NCBI GenBank assembly: GCA_947564265.1
Contig: CANOBK010000009.1
Span: forward strand, 1-58,402
Source: an uncultured Caryophanales bacterium
GTDB taxonomy: Bacteria > Bacillota_I > Bacilli_A > RF39 > UBA660
DNA length: 58,402 nt
Reading direction: 5' to 3'
Under the pieces are notes generated by a model that searched no databases, was not told where the DNA came from, and saw nothing but the letters and a program-made list of their open reading frames with translations. Every line of letters starts with the position of its first letter. Positions within the stretch are counted from its first letter, which is position 1. Below, in pieces: positions 51,242-58,402 of this stretch. A program made the translations under genes and the position numbers.

Positions 51242-53480
51242 TAGGGGTTTTTTCTTTCTTTTTTGGGGAGCTTTTTGTATTTCCCTATTCTTTTTATCGA
51301 TTGGATATTCAACTCTTAATACTACGCTTTTGGTAGAAAGTAGTAGTGTTGTTGAGGGGGAAGTAGTGAAGGGGAATTCTATGTATAGTTGGCAGGATTT
51401 TCCTTTGATGGATGCTAATATTGATTCAACAATTCAAACATTGAAAGAGTTAAATGTTACGACACTTTATCATAGTTTTGCAGAAAGTGATTTTACGAAT
51501 GGAAATGCGAATCGAATTATTTCAAAAATGTCCTTAAATGGAATTCAAGTTTATCATATGATGGGATCCCCTGCTTGGTATACTTCTAAAGATTATGTAG
51601 TTCCAGAAATCAACAAGGTTTATAATTATAACTTATCTGTAAAATCTTCTTCTGAATTGATAGCGGGAATTATCTTTGATATTGAGCCTTATCTTTTGGA
51701 TGAATTTTTAAATGATCAAATTGCAGGATTTGTTCTTTATTCAGATACAATGGTTGATATCAGTAATTACATGAGAGCGCATGATTTAAAGACAGGAATC
51801 GCGATTCCTTTTTGGTATGATGTTTATACTTCAGATAACGTTTCATTTACGGAAGAGGAGAATGCTAGAGCGAAGGTTGCTTTAGAGAATTTAATTAAAA
51901 GTGTCGATATCACGAGTATTATGAACTATACGAAGGATGGAATGCTTGAAAATATTGCAGAAGAAGTGGCAATTGCGAAAGAATTTGATGCCAATATTGA
52001 ATCTATTATCGAGTTTCACCGTCCAGCAGGAGATGAAGTTCCTGAAGATGTAACAGTATGGGTAGAAGATGATCCTGTTCAATATACACAGTCCAAATGG
52101 AATGCAATGTCTGAAAAATATGATTATGAAAATTTAACTTTCTCTTATCACTATTTAGAATGTATTTTGGAAAGATTAGATAAATATGAGAGAGTTCAAA
52201 TTGAGGTAGTGAAGCAGAATAATCAATTAATTCGTAATGATAACGTAGTGATTCGTTTTAATAATGGAGAAACAATCACACGTGCGATTGGTGAAAGTAA
52301 CGTTCTTCCTAAGGAAGTAAATTATACCATTTATTACCCAGGATATTATTTAACAGCTACTAAGGATACTGACTTAGGAGATCGAAAGATTCGAAGACGT
52401 TACAAGTTGACCGATTTCGAAAAATATACTTTAGAAATCTATCCAAGAGTTTTACAATCTAGTAGTGGGGATTATACTGATATACAAAATGGTACCATTC
52501 GAATGGTTGATGTGATTTATGGGGAGGTCTATGAACAACCAATTAAAATAGGATATTCCATCTTTAAAGATATGAATGCAAATTATCCTTATGAAATTTA
52601 TGTCATGGATAAGGATGGAATCGAGTATGAACTAATCTATGCAATGGCAGATAATGATTATAATATGGCAGAACTTGTTAGTAATAAAGATAATCATATT
52701 ATTATTCCAACGGAATTAAAAGAAAATCGTTATGCAGTACCAGTTCTATATTTAAGAGAAATTGTCGAAGCACCCAAAATCTATTCTACAGAAACCTATT
52801 CCTTTGTATATAGTAGTCGTTTTTCTAGATATGTTCCTTTAAATGATGGATCCATTCAAGCGTTTAATCCTACGACACAGGAACAGAGTCTTTGTACGAT
52901 TACTGGTGATGACGATGGATACTTCTGTTCTTTGTATGGGTTAAATGCTAGCTATTCTTATACAATTACAGTCAATGGAGAGGAGTATGCAATTAGTCAT
53001 ATTACTGCGAGAAATGATGAAGGGGAAGAAGTTTTATTAACGAATACCAATCAATTACAGATTCCTCGAAAATTTAGTGAAAGTAACTATTTAACTCTTT
53101 GTATTTATCTGTTGGAAAGGGATGTTGAGTTAAAAGAATATACTGTAGAAAATTATGCATTCTTGGATGATTCTGATGGTGCGCATGTTCCGATTAATGA
53201 AGGAACGCTTGTCTTTACGAATACTGCTACGGGAGATGTTTCTAAATGTGATATTGATCAAGATGGTGAATATTGTTTTATGAAGAATGTAAAAGAAAAT
53301 ACTTCTTATCAAGTTACGCTTGAAGGAACTTCTTATCAATTAACCTCGTTTGTTGCTTTAGATGAAAAGGGTGCTTATCAGATTGTATCCGATCTAAAAG
53401 GAAATATTAAGATACCGATTGGATATCGAAGTGATAATTATATTGTTACCAAATCATTCTTTACCGATACTGGCTGGTAA
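51228..53480 (+). CDS. Large secreted TIM-barrel-like protein with a SipW-type signal and Cys-pair repeats
   Basis: The 750-residue protein starts MMRHNRGFFF; its N-terminus ends SIGYSTLNTTLLV, the same motif as in the TasA-like protein. Residues about 50-325 look like a (beta/alpha)8 glycosidase-like domain, with NVTTLYHSFAESDF, AGIIFDIEPYL (Asp-Glu on a strand end) and SIIEFHRP. Three C-terminal beta domains follow; the last two (about 515-630 and 630-750) each carry a paired Cys motif (LCTIT...YFCSL, KCDID...EYCFM). It could be a surface glycosidase or a polymer-forming adhesin; no CAZy family is assigned. The start overlaps the DUF5305 gene. Confidence 0.72.
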   Translation: MMRHNRGFFFLFWGAFCISLFFLSIGYSTLNTTLLVESSSVVEGEVVKGNSMYSWQDFPLMDANIDSTIQTLKELNVTTLYHSFAESDFTNGNANRIISKMSLNGIQVYHMMGSPAWYTSKDYVVPEINKVYNYNLSVKSSSELIAGIIFDIEPYLLDEFLNDQIAGFVLYSDTMVDISNYMRAHDLKTGIAIPFWYDVYTSDNVSFTEEENARAKVALENLIKSVDITSIMNYTKDGMLENIAEEVAIAKEFDANIESIIEFHRPAGDEVPEDVTVWVEDDPVQYTQSKWNAMSEKYDYENLTFSYHYLECILERLDKYERVQIEVVKQNNQLIRNDNVVIRFNNGETITRAIGESNVLPKEVNYTIYYPGYYLTATKDTDLGDRKIRRRYKLTDFEKYTLEIYPRVLQSSSGDYTDIQNGTIRMVDVIYGEVYEQPIKIGYSIFKDMNANYPYEIYVMDKDGIEYELIYAMADNDYNMAELVSNKDNHIIIPTELKENRYAVPVLYLREIVEAPKIYSTETYSFVYSSRFSRYVPLNDGSIQAFNPTTQEQSLCTITGDDDGYFCSLYGLNASYSYTITVNGEEYAISHITARNDEGEEVLLTNTNQLQIPRKFSESNYLTLCIYLLERDVELKEYTVENYAFLDDSDGAHVPINEGTLVFTNTATGDVSKCDIDQDGEYCFMKNVKENTSYQVTLEGTSYQLTSFVALDEKGAYQIVSDLKGNIKIPIGYRSDNYIVTKSFFTDTGW

Positions 53481-53486
53481 GTATTT

Positions 53487-53515
53487 TTGACAAAATCCTA
53501 AAAATATGGTATAAT
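53487..53515 (+). promoter_or_regulatory. Consensus sigma-A promoter
   Basis: TTGACA (53487-53492), 17-bp spacer, TATAAT (53510-53515), just before the first small paralogue gene. It is one of the most perfect promoters in the window. Confidence 0.9.
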
Positions 53516-53539
53516 ATGCACCAAGAAATGGGGGATATT

Positions 53540-53818
53540 ATGTTTGGTTCTAAAGTTACCTATGTAGGAATGACTTCTTTTGCACCAGGGACACACTATG
53601 TATTAGCTCGTTATTCCTTAGAGAAAAAAGGTTTAATGAGTAAGGAAATAAATGATCAGTCTCAACTGCCACTTCCTTTAGGATATACAATCGTTAGTGC
53701 GGATGATGAATCTATTTTATATGTAAATACAAAAAAAGTAAGAGCAAAAAAGTATAGAGATGAAAAGACGAACCAAGAATTTTCTCCTGAGTTTGGGACT
53801 CCTAGTAGAACTAGATAA
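53540..53818 (+). CDS. Small protein of a tandem paralogue pair, 92 aa
   Basis: Start ATG 53540 after GGGGGAT; the ORF extends upstream to 53516 without an RBS and overlaps the promoter. The protein reads PGTHYVLARYSLEKKGLMSK, GYTIVSADDESILYVN and ends in EFSPEFGTPSRTR. The same order of motifs is found in the next gene, so they arose by duplication. I know no named family. It has no signal peptide or membrane span. The consensus promoter suggests strong expression. Confidence 0.62.
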   Translation: MFGSKVTYVGMTSFAPGTHYVLARYSLEKKGLMSKEINDQSQLPLPLGYTIVSADDESILYVNTKKVRAKKYRDEKTNQEFSPEFGTPSRTR

Positions 53819-53858
53819 TAAAATAAAAATCAATTGTTACTAGGAAAGGGGTTTTGAA

Positions 53859-54212
53859 ATGTTGAATAAAAAGACTGTATATATTGGAGATAAAATTCTT
53901 GAACCAGGAAAACATTTTGTATTGGTTGATGGCTTTTTAGAAGAAAAGAGTTTGATAAGTAGAGAATTTGATGTTCAAGGAGGAGGACAATATCAATTGT
54001 TTGTCCCTTCCGGTTATACAATTTATAAGTATCGTACTCCAGATCAAACACGCATGTGGGGTGGCAGATTTTATATCTATGTTGATAATGAGACTTGTGA
54101 AGGGTCTGTCTTATATGTAAATAACGTTCCAGTAGAGGTTAAAGTATATGAGGAGAATGGGATGAGATTTTGTCCTGAATTTGGTACTCCAGTAAAAAGT
54201 AAGCGTCGATAA
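53859..54212 (+). CDS. Small protein of a tandem paralogue pair, 117 aa
   Basis: The 117 residues match the preceding gene: PGKHFVLVDGFLEEKSLISR, GYTIYKYRTPDQ, SVLYVNNVPVEVKVYEENG and CPEFGTPVKSKRR, with about 25 extra residues in the middle (WGGRFYIYVDNETCEG). RBS GAAAGGGG. The conserved PEFGTP end and LYVN motif may define a small family of unknown role. Confidence 0.62.
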   Translation: MLNKKTVYIGDKILEPGKHFVLVDGFLEEKSLISREFDVQGGGQYQLFVPSGYTIYKYRTPDQTRMWGGRFYIYVDNETCEGSVLYVNNVPVEVKVYEENGMRFCPEFGTPVKSKRR

Positions 54213-54238
54213 AAAAGTGCTTGCTTTTTTTGATTTTA

Positions 54239-54247
54239 TGGTATAAT
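54239..54247 (+). promoter_or_regulatory. Extended -10 promoter of the T-box/leuS transcript
   Basis: TG-G-TATAAT with the hexamer at 54242-54247. No good -35 lies at the expected distance, which is common for TGN-type promoters here. Transcription should start near 54254. Confidence 0.75.
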
Positions 54248-54254
54248 AGTCTTA

Positions 54255-54448
54255 GTTTCATGTTGAACAAGGAAGTAGTAGATATTTATTCTTTTTTAGA
54301 GAGTCTATGGTTGGTGGAAATAGATAAGCAATAATATTGAACTTGTCTTTGGGAGTGAATGGGTGACTCCGTTATTGGTCTTAGAGAAAAAAATAAGGTG
54401 GTACCACGAGTTATGTCGTCCTTTGGCATAATTTGTGGTTTTCTTTTT
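54255..54448 (+). ncRNA. T-box riboswitch with intrinsic terminator (leucine-type by context)
   Basis: All late T-box parts are visible. The antiterminator has AAGG (54395-54398), the T-box bulge UGGUACC (54399-54405), ACGA (54406-54409), then TCGT and CCTT (54416-54423). A competing terminator has a 12-bp stem (54404-54415 with 54427-54438, two G-U pairs) followed by TTTTCTTTTT. Stem III is GGAGT/ACTCC (about 54352-54370), and Stem I holds AGAGAG and GGTTGGTGGAAA. The specifier codon is not certain (UUG at 54337-54339 or CUU at 54342-54344), but the downstream leuS implies tRNA-Leu. Uncharged tRNA opens the terminator. Confidence 0.9.
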
Positions 54449-54457
54449 GGAGGTGCG

Positions 54458-54910
54458 ATGGAATTTTTATTTAACTTTATACTTATATTTGTAATTGTCT
54501 ATATTTCTTTTTACTTTGTATCTGTTAGAAAGGCTAGAAAGAACAGTAAAAGAGTTCCAGTAGAGGTACAATATTTATTAATCAGATATCAAATTGATTT
54601 AAAAAAGATTCGGTACAAAAAATTTGTTAATTCAGTAGCGCTCATTGGAAGTTTTGATATCGCATTAGTCGGAGCGATTGTACTTTTAGTGAAAGGGATT
54701 TTATTTCAACTACTTTTTGGATTTATTCTTTTTGTTCCAGTAATTTTAATTAGTTTTCATTTACTTGGAAAATATTATCAGAAGAAATCTAACAAGGGTG
54801 ATGTTGTTGTTCAAATGGAAGAGATGGAAGTAGAAGAAACAAAAAATACAGAAAAAGTAATGATCAAAGAAAAAAAACAAAAATCGAAGGGAGAGAGAAG
54901 AAATGGATAG
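54458..54910 (+). CDS. Conserved membrane protein, first gene after the T-box
   Basis: Start ATG 54458 behind GGAGGTG, giving 150 residues; the ORF begins formally at 54359, but that lies in the T-box RNA. One helix at about 5-22, a conserved cytosolic stretch (VPVEVQYLLIRYQIDLKKIR), then helices at about 58-80 and 85-105, and a charged tail. I recognise no name. Its end overlaps the leuS start by 8 bp, so the T-box controls it with leuS, which suggests a role linked to leucine supply or translation. Confidence 0.7.
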   Translation: MEFLFNFILIFVIVYISFYFVSVRKARKNSKRVPVEVQYLLIRYQIDLKKIRYKKFVNSVALIGSFDIALVGAIVLLVKGILFQLLFGFILFVPVILISFHLLGKYYQKKSNKGDVVVQMEEMEVEETKNTEKVMIKEKKQKSKGERRNG

Positions 54911-57746
54911 TATCCAAAAAATAGAAAAGAAATGGCAAAAGTATTGGAAAGATCATCATACTTTTGAAGCAAAAATTGATAAAAATAAGGAAAAATATTA
55001 TTATTTAGTGGAGTTTCCTTATCCTAGTGGTGCGGGACTTCATGTTGGACATGTTCGTAGTTATACAGCATTAGATGCGATGGCTCGTAAGAAGAGATTA
55101 ATGGGTTATAATGTATTATTCCCAATGGGATGGGATGCATTTGGTGCGCCTGCTGAACAGTATGCGATTAAGAATCATATTCATCCAAGCGCTGCTGTAA
55201 AAGAGAATATCAAGACCTTTAAAGCACAAATTGAAGATCTTGGAATTTCTTTTGATTGGTCAAGGGAATTCTCTACAACAGATCCTGAATATTATAAATG
55301 GACTCAGTGGCAATTTTTACAATTCTTTAAAAAAGGAATGGCTTATAAAGCGAAAAAAAATATTAACTGGTGTCCAAAATGTAAGACTGGTTTATCGAAT
55401 GAAGACTCTAGTGGTGGTGTTTGTGAAAGATGTGGAACACAGGTAGAGCAAAGAGAAAAAGAACAATGGATGCTTCGCATGAGTGATTATGCAGAAGACT
55501 TAATTGAGGGATTAAAAGATACCGATTTCCAAGAAAGAACAAAAACAGCACAAATTAACTGGATTGGAAAATCTGTGGGGGCTGAAGTTGATTTCAAATT
55601 GAAACAAGTAGACGAGAAATTAACAATTTATACGACTCGTCCAGATACATTATTTGGGGTAACTTTTATGGTAATTGCGCCAGAACATCCTTATGTTGAT
55701 TTATATAGTGGTTTGATTTCTAATATGAATGAAGTAATCGATTACCGTGAACAAGCCAATAAGAAGACAGAATTTGAACGTACACAGCTTGTGAAGGATA
55801 AGACTGGTGTAAAACTAGAAGGACTTACTGCGATTAATCCAGTGAATGGAAAAGAGATTCCAATCTATATTTCAGATTATGTTATGATGAATTATGGAAC
55901 AGGTGCGATTATGGCAGTACCTGCACATGATCAAAGAGACTATGACTTTGCGAAGAAATTCGGTATTGATATTATTCCAGTACTTGCGCCTGTTTATTTG
56001 GGAGATGATGCACCTGTAGAAGGAAAGAAGAACACAGAACGAGAAGTAGTAGTTGTCGTAGTAAAGCATCCAAAAGAGGATCAATATTTATGTGTTCGTT
56101 ATCAAAAATTTGGTTGGCAATCTTTCATTATGGGTGGTATTGAGGATGATGAAGACCCTGAAGGAGCAGCTCGCCGTGAGGTTATGGAAGAAACTGGTTA
56201 TACAGATATCAAGAATGTTCAATCACTTTCTTTTGTATTCCAAGAAAAATTCTATGCAGCGCATAAAGATGTTAATCGTTTAACGACCAATCATGTGTTA
56301 GTCGTAGAACTTGGTTCATTAGAACAAAAAGAAATGTCCGAAGAGGAGAAAAATATTCAAGAACCTGTTTGGGTTTCTAAGAAAGAGCTTCGTGACTTCT
56401 TAAATTTTGAAACACATAAGAAAATATGTGACTTCTTAGAAAGTGGTGGTCAAGCATTTATTGAGGATGGAACTCATATTAATTCTGATCTTTTAAATGG
56501 ATTAAATAAACAAGAAGCGATTGATACCATTATTGGTTATCTTGAGGAACAAGGAATCGGTCATAAAAAAACAAATTACAAATTACAGGACTGGATTTTT
56601 ACTCGTCAAAGATTCTGGGGAGAACCAATTCCACTTATTTACTGTGAAGAGTGTGGTTGGGTTCCTGTTCCGGAAGAAGATCTTCCCGTACTTTTGCCAG
56701 ATGTAGCCGAGTATGAACCAACCGATGATGGAGAAAGTCCACTAGCTAGAATTGATGAGTTTGTGAATACAACTTGTCCACATTGTGGAAAACCAGCAAA
56801 AAGGGAAACAGATACGATGCCAAACTGGGCTGGATCTTCTTGGTATTGGTTACGCTATATGGATCCTCACAATGATCAGGAATTCGTTGGAAAGGATGCC
56901 TTAAAATATTGGGGAAAAGTAGACTGGTACAATGGCGGTATGGAACACGCAACACGCCACCTACTTTATGCGAGATTCTGGAATCAATTCTTATATAATG
57001 AAGGGCTTGTCCCCAATAAAGAACCATTTAAAGTACGTGCAAGTCATGGAATGATTCTAGGAGAAGGCGGAGTTAAGATGAGTAAGAGTCTTGGAAATGT
57101 CATTAATCCAGATGATATTGTATCTTCTTATGGTGCTGATGCCCTTCGTACATATGAAATGTTTATTGGTGATTATGAAAAAGAAGCGACTTGGAGTGAA
57201 CAAGGACTGATTGGTTGTCGTAGATTCTTAGATAAAGTAATTCGTCTAGCTGATAAGGTTGTGGAAAAACAAGAATATTCTAAGGAAATAGAAAAAGATA
57301 TCCACAGAACTGTGAAAAAAGTAACGGAAGATATGGATTCATTGAAATTTAATACAGCTATTTCTGCTTTAATGATTCTATTAAACAAAATGGAAAAAAT
57401 GGATTCTATTACTTCCATGGATTATCGCACTTATTTAATTTTATTAAATCCAATCGCACCACACTTGACGGAGGAACTAAACGAAATTCATAAACTTGGA
57501 AATCCTATTTGTGAATCCTCTTGGCCAACATATGATGATGCCATGCTTGAAGATTCTGAAAAAGAGATTGCAGTTCAAGTTAACGGAAAAGTTCGTGCGA
57601 CGATTACAGTCTCTATGGATGACGATGATAAAGAAATTGAGAAAAAGGCAATGGCTGCTGAGAATGTTCAAAAACACATTGAGGGAAAAGATGTTGTTAA
57701 AGTTATTGTTATCAAAGGAAAAATCGTAAATATTGTGGTGAAATAA
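54903..57746 (+). CDS. leuS: Leucyl-tRNA synthetase with an inserted Nudix hydrolase domain
   Basis: LeuRS charges tRNA-Leu. HVGH (47-50), KMSKS (725-729), zinc-ribbon Cys motifs (NWCPKCK, CERCG), the editing-site Thr-rich YTTRPDT and the editing Asp in AVPAHDQRDYDFA are all present. Between VLAP (360-363) and AFIEDGTHINSD (from 518) about 150 residues are inserted. They include a full Nudix box, residues 411-433 (GGIEDDE, then REVMEETGY). Typical bacterial LeuRS has about 800-880 residues and only a short loop there; this one has 947. The Nudix domain may hydrolyse a nucleotide by-product such as a misactivated aminoacyl-AMP or Ap4A; that is inference. The frame is continuous. Confidence 0.93.
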   Translation: MDSIQKIEKKWQKYWKDHHTFEAKIDKNKEKYYYLVEFPYPSGAGLHVGHVRSYTALDAMARKKRLMGYNVLFPMGWDAFGAPAEQYAIKNHIHPSAAVKENIKTFKAQIEDLGISFDWSREFSTTDPEYYKWTQWQFLQFFKKGMAYKAKKNINWCPKCKTGLSNEDSSGGVCERCGTQVEQREKEQWMLRMSDYAEDLIEGLKDTDFQERTKTAQINWIGKSVGAEVDFKLKQVDEKLTIYTTRPDTLFGVTFMVIAPEHPYVDLYSGLISNMNEVIDYREQANKKTEFERTQLVKDKTGVKLEGLTAINPVNGKEIPIYISDYVMMNYGTGAIMAVPAHDQRDYDFAKKFGIDIIPVLAPVYLGDDAPVEGKKNTEREVVVVVVKHPKEDQYLCVRYQKFGWQSFIMGGIEDDEDPEGAARREVMEETGYTDIKNVQSLSFVFQEKFYAAHKDVNRLTTNHVLVVELGSLEQKEMSEEEKNIQEPVWVSKKELRDFLNFETHKKICDFLESGGQAFIEDGTHINSDLLNGLNKQEAIDTIIGYLEEQGIGHKKTNYKLQDWIFTRQRFWGEPIPLIYCEECGWVPVPEEDLPVLLPDVAEYEPTDDGESPLARIDEFVNTTCPHCGKPAKRETDTMPNWAGSSWYWLRYMDPHNDQEFVGKDALKYWGKVDWYNGGMEHATRHLLYARFWNQFLYNEGLVPNKEPFKVRASHGMILGEGGVKMSKSLGNVINPDDIVSSYGADALRTYEMFIGDYEKEATWSEQGLIGCRRFLDKVIRLADKVVEKQEYSKEIEKDIHRTVKKVTEDMDSLKFNTAISALMILLNKMEKMDSITSMDYRTYLILLNPIAPHLTEELNEIHKLGNPICESSWPTYDDAMLEDSEKEIAVQVNGKVRATITVSMDDDDKEIEKKAMAAENVQKHIEGKDVVKVIVIKGKIVNIVVK

Positions 57747-57750
57747 TAGG

Positions 57751-57776
57751 AAGAGTCTTTTAGGCTCTTTTTTTTG
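57751..57776 (+). terminator. Terminator after leuS
   Basis: Stem AAGAGTC/GGCTCTT (one wobble; 57751-57757 with 57763-57769) followed by a T-run. Confidence 0.85.
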
Positions 57777-57821
57777 ACATTAAATTTATCATATTCCTTA
57801 TAGAATAAAAGAGGTGATATG

Positions 57822-57998
57822 ATGCGTGTAAAAGTGTTTGATTTTGAAGATGAAAAAGATTTAGAGGAAGCAGTTAATGCATTTCTCTCCCAAGATATGG
57901 ATGTGATAGATATTAAATATCAAGTCTCCTCGAGTGTTTATAGTGAGGAACAAATTTATTGTTTTTCAGCGATGATTATTTATTCTAGTAAAGAATAG
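57822..57998 (+). CDS. Sporulation protein Cse60 family (DUF2758)
   Basis: This 58-residue protein reads MRVKVFDFEDEKDLEEAVNA, then VIDIKYQVSSS and QIYCFSAMIIYS, which is the Cse60 pattern (short alpha/beta protein in Bacillus spore-formers and related Bacilli). RBS GAGGTGAT lies 5 bp upstream; an in-frame ATG at 57819 is equally possible. Cse60 is expressed from a sporulation promoter in Bacillus, but homologues occur in non-sporulating relatives. The window shows no other spore genes, so a sporulation role is not certain. Confidence 0.8.
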   Translation: MRVKVFDFEDEKDLEEAVNAFLSQDMDVIDIKYQVSSSVYSEEQIYCFSAMIIYSSKE

Positions 57999-58238
57999 TA
58001 ATATGTAAAATTTATGATGTAAATTAATTGTAAACACTTCTTTAACTAATATATTTTAAATCAAAATACATTATGTTATATATAAAGGGTAAAATTAGTA
58101 ATATTTTTTTGTCTAATTAAGTGTAAAATTGTAAAAAAATGTAGTTTTTCTATCCAATTATAAATTAAAAAAGTGTACAATGGAGTTAGAAACAATAAGG
58201 ACATATTCTAAATGTTTATTGGAAGGGAGTAAAAAGGT

Positions 58239-58402
58239 ATGAAAAACACTTTAGGAGACAGAAAAAGAAAAATTTTAGCTTTTATTTGTTTAGGGATAGG
58301 ATTGTTTCTTTTGCCACTTTCTTTTGCGACTTTACCAAAGGAGGAAAAGGTAGAAGGGAATACTTATACCTATATGTCTTATAATACGGAGAAGTTCCGT
58401 TA
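58239..58402 (+). CDS. Exported protein, truncated by the window edge
   Basis: ATG 58239 behind GGAAGGGAG. The 54 visible residues begin MKNTLGDRKRKILAFICLGI and continue with a hydrophobic segment (about 13-31) and a Thr/Tyr-rich start of an exterior region. It has an N-terminal signal or anchor; nothing more can be said. The 240-bp gap before it (57999-58238) is very AT-rich and contains no other gene that I can see. Confidence 0.6.
   Translation, partial: MKNTLGDRKRKILAFICLGIGLFLLPLSFATLPKEEKVEGNTYTYMSYNTEKFR

Noticed and set aside
54420-54453. T-box acting on translation by pairing CCTTT with the GGAGG ribosome binding site
   Set aside because: A perfect 12-bp terminator stem with a T-run (54404-54448) explains control by transcription attenuation better.
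54359-54457. N-terminal extension of the membrane protein before leuS
   Set aside because: This part of the frame lies inside the T-box RNA and its terminator; a good RBS and ATG follow at 54458.

Overview
The window is AT-rich and densely coded, with short intergenic gaps and many extended -10 promoters (TGN-TATAAT). The code is standard: TGA is a genuine stop, for example in the coaE/coaD ATGA overlap and at the end of the hydrolase at 22707-22709. The gene content (CIRCE box, T-box leader, CoaD/CoaE, SipW-type signal peptidase, YtqA/YtqB, Cse60, YdaD-like SDR, ABC-F) points to a low-GC Firmicute of the Bacilli side, probably a host-associated lineage near the Erysipelotrichia/RF39-type groups. 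That placement is inference from gene content, not phylogeny.

Layout. 1-2.6 kb: the tail of exonuclease III, then an ABC-F ribosome-protection ATPase behind a short leader peptide, then an unknown gene. 2.7-5.9 kb: a polyphosphate-polymerase-like (VTC) gene, a DUF4956 membrane protein and a surface DUF4353 protein. 5.9-10.5 kb, minus strand: a VOC protein, an SDR/HTH-WYL pair, and a coaE-coaD-MBL-PHP run. 10.5-16.1 kb: a LysR regulator, tRNA-Leu(GAG), a large exported protein interrupted by an in-frame TGA, small genes, and tRNA-Arg(CCG). 16.1-17.75 kb: a small accessory islet bounded by imperfect direct repeats that begin in the tRNA-Arg 3' end. It holds a candidate type I toxin, an unknown gene with an operator-like palindrome over its promoter, and a frameshifted GNAT gene.

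17.8-28.5 kb: hypotheticals, a stand-alone tRNA-nucleotidyltransferase head domain, an ABC exporter with a hydrolase, a sortase, an SDR, a CDF metal transporter, LicD and an S41 protease. 28.5-34 kb: a ClpB lacking its N-domain under a CIRCE box, a P-type-ATPase-like protein whose catalytic motifs are all replaced, and formate-THF ligase. 34-44 kb: hypotheticals, a DUF421 protein, an orphan pilin-like protein, CorA, NfeD plus an SPFH protein, a fused YtqA-YtqB (MnmL-MnmM) tRNA-modification enzyme, and a zinc-ribbon membrane protein.

44.3-54.2 kb: a GH31 enzyme with a repetitive Pro/Ala/Val-rich N-terminus, a secretion cluster (TasA/camelysin-like protein, SipW-type signal peptidase, DUF5305 protein, and a large secreted TIM-barrel-like protein carrying the same signal motif), and a tandem pair of small paralogues. 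54.2-58.4 kb: a complete transcription-attenuating T-box leader reading into a membrane protein and leuS. This LeuRS has a complete Nudix hydrolase domain inserted in its editing domain. A Cse60-like gene and the start of an exported protein close the window.

The least ordinary items are the Nudix-containing LeuRS, the catalytically dead P-type ATPase, the type I toxin-like islet beside tRNA-Arg, the SipW-dependent secretion cluster, and the duplicated domain lying beyond an in-frame TGA.
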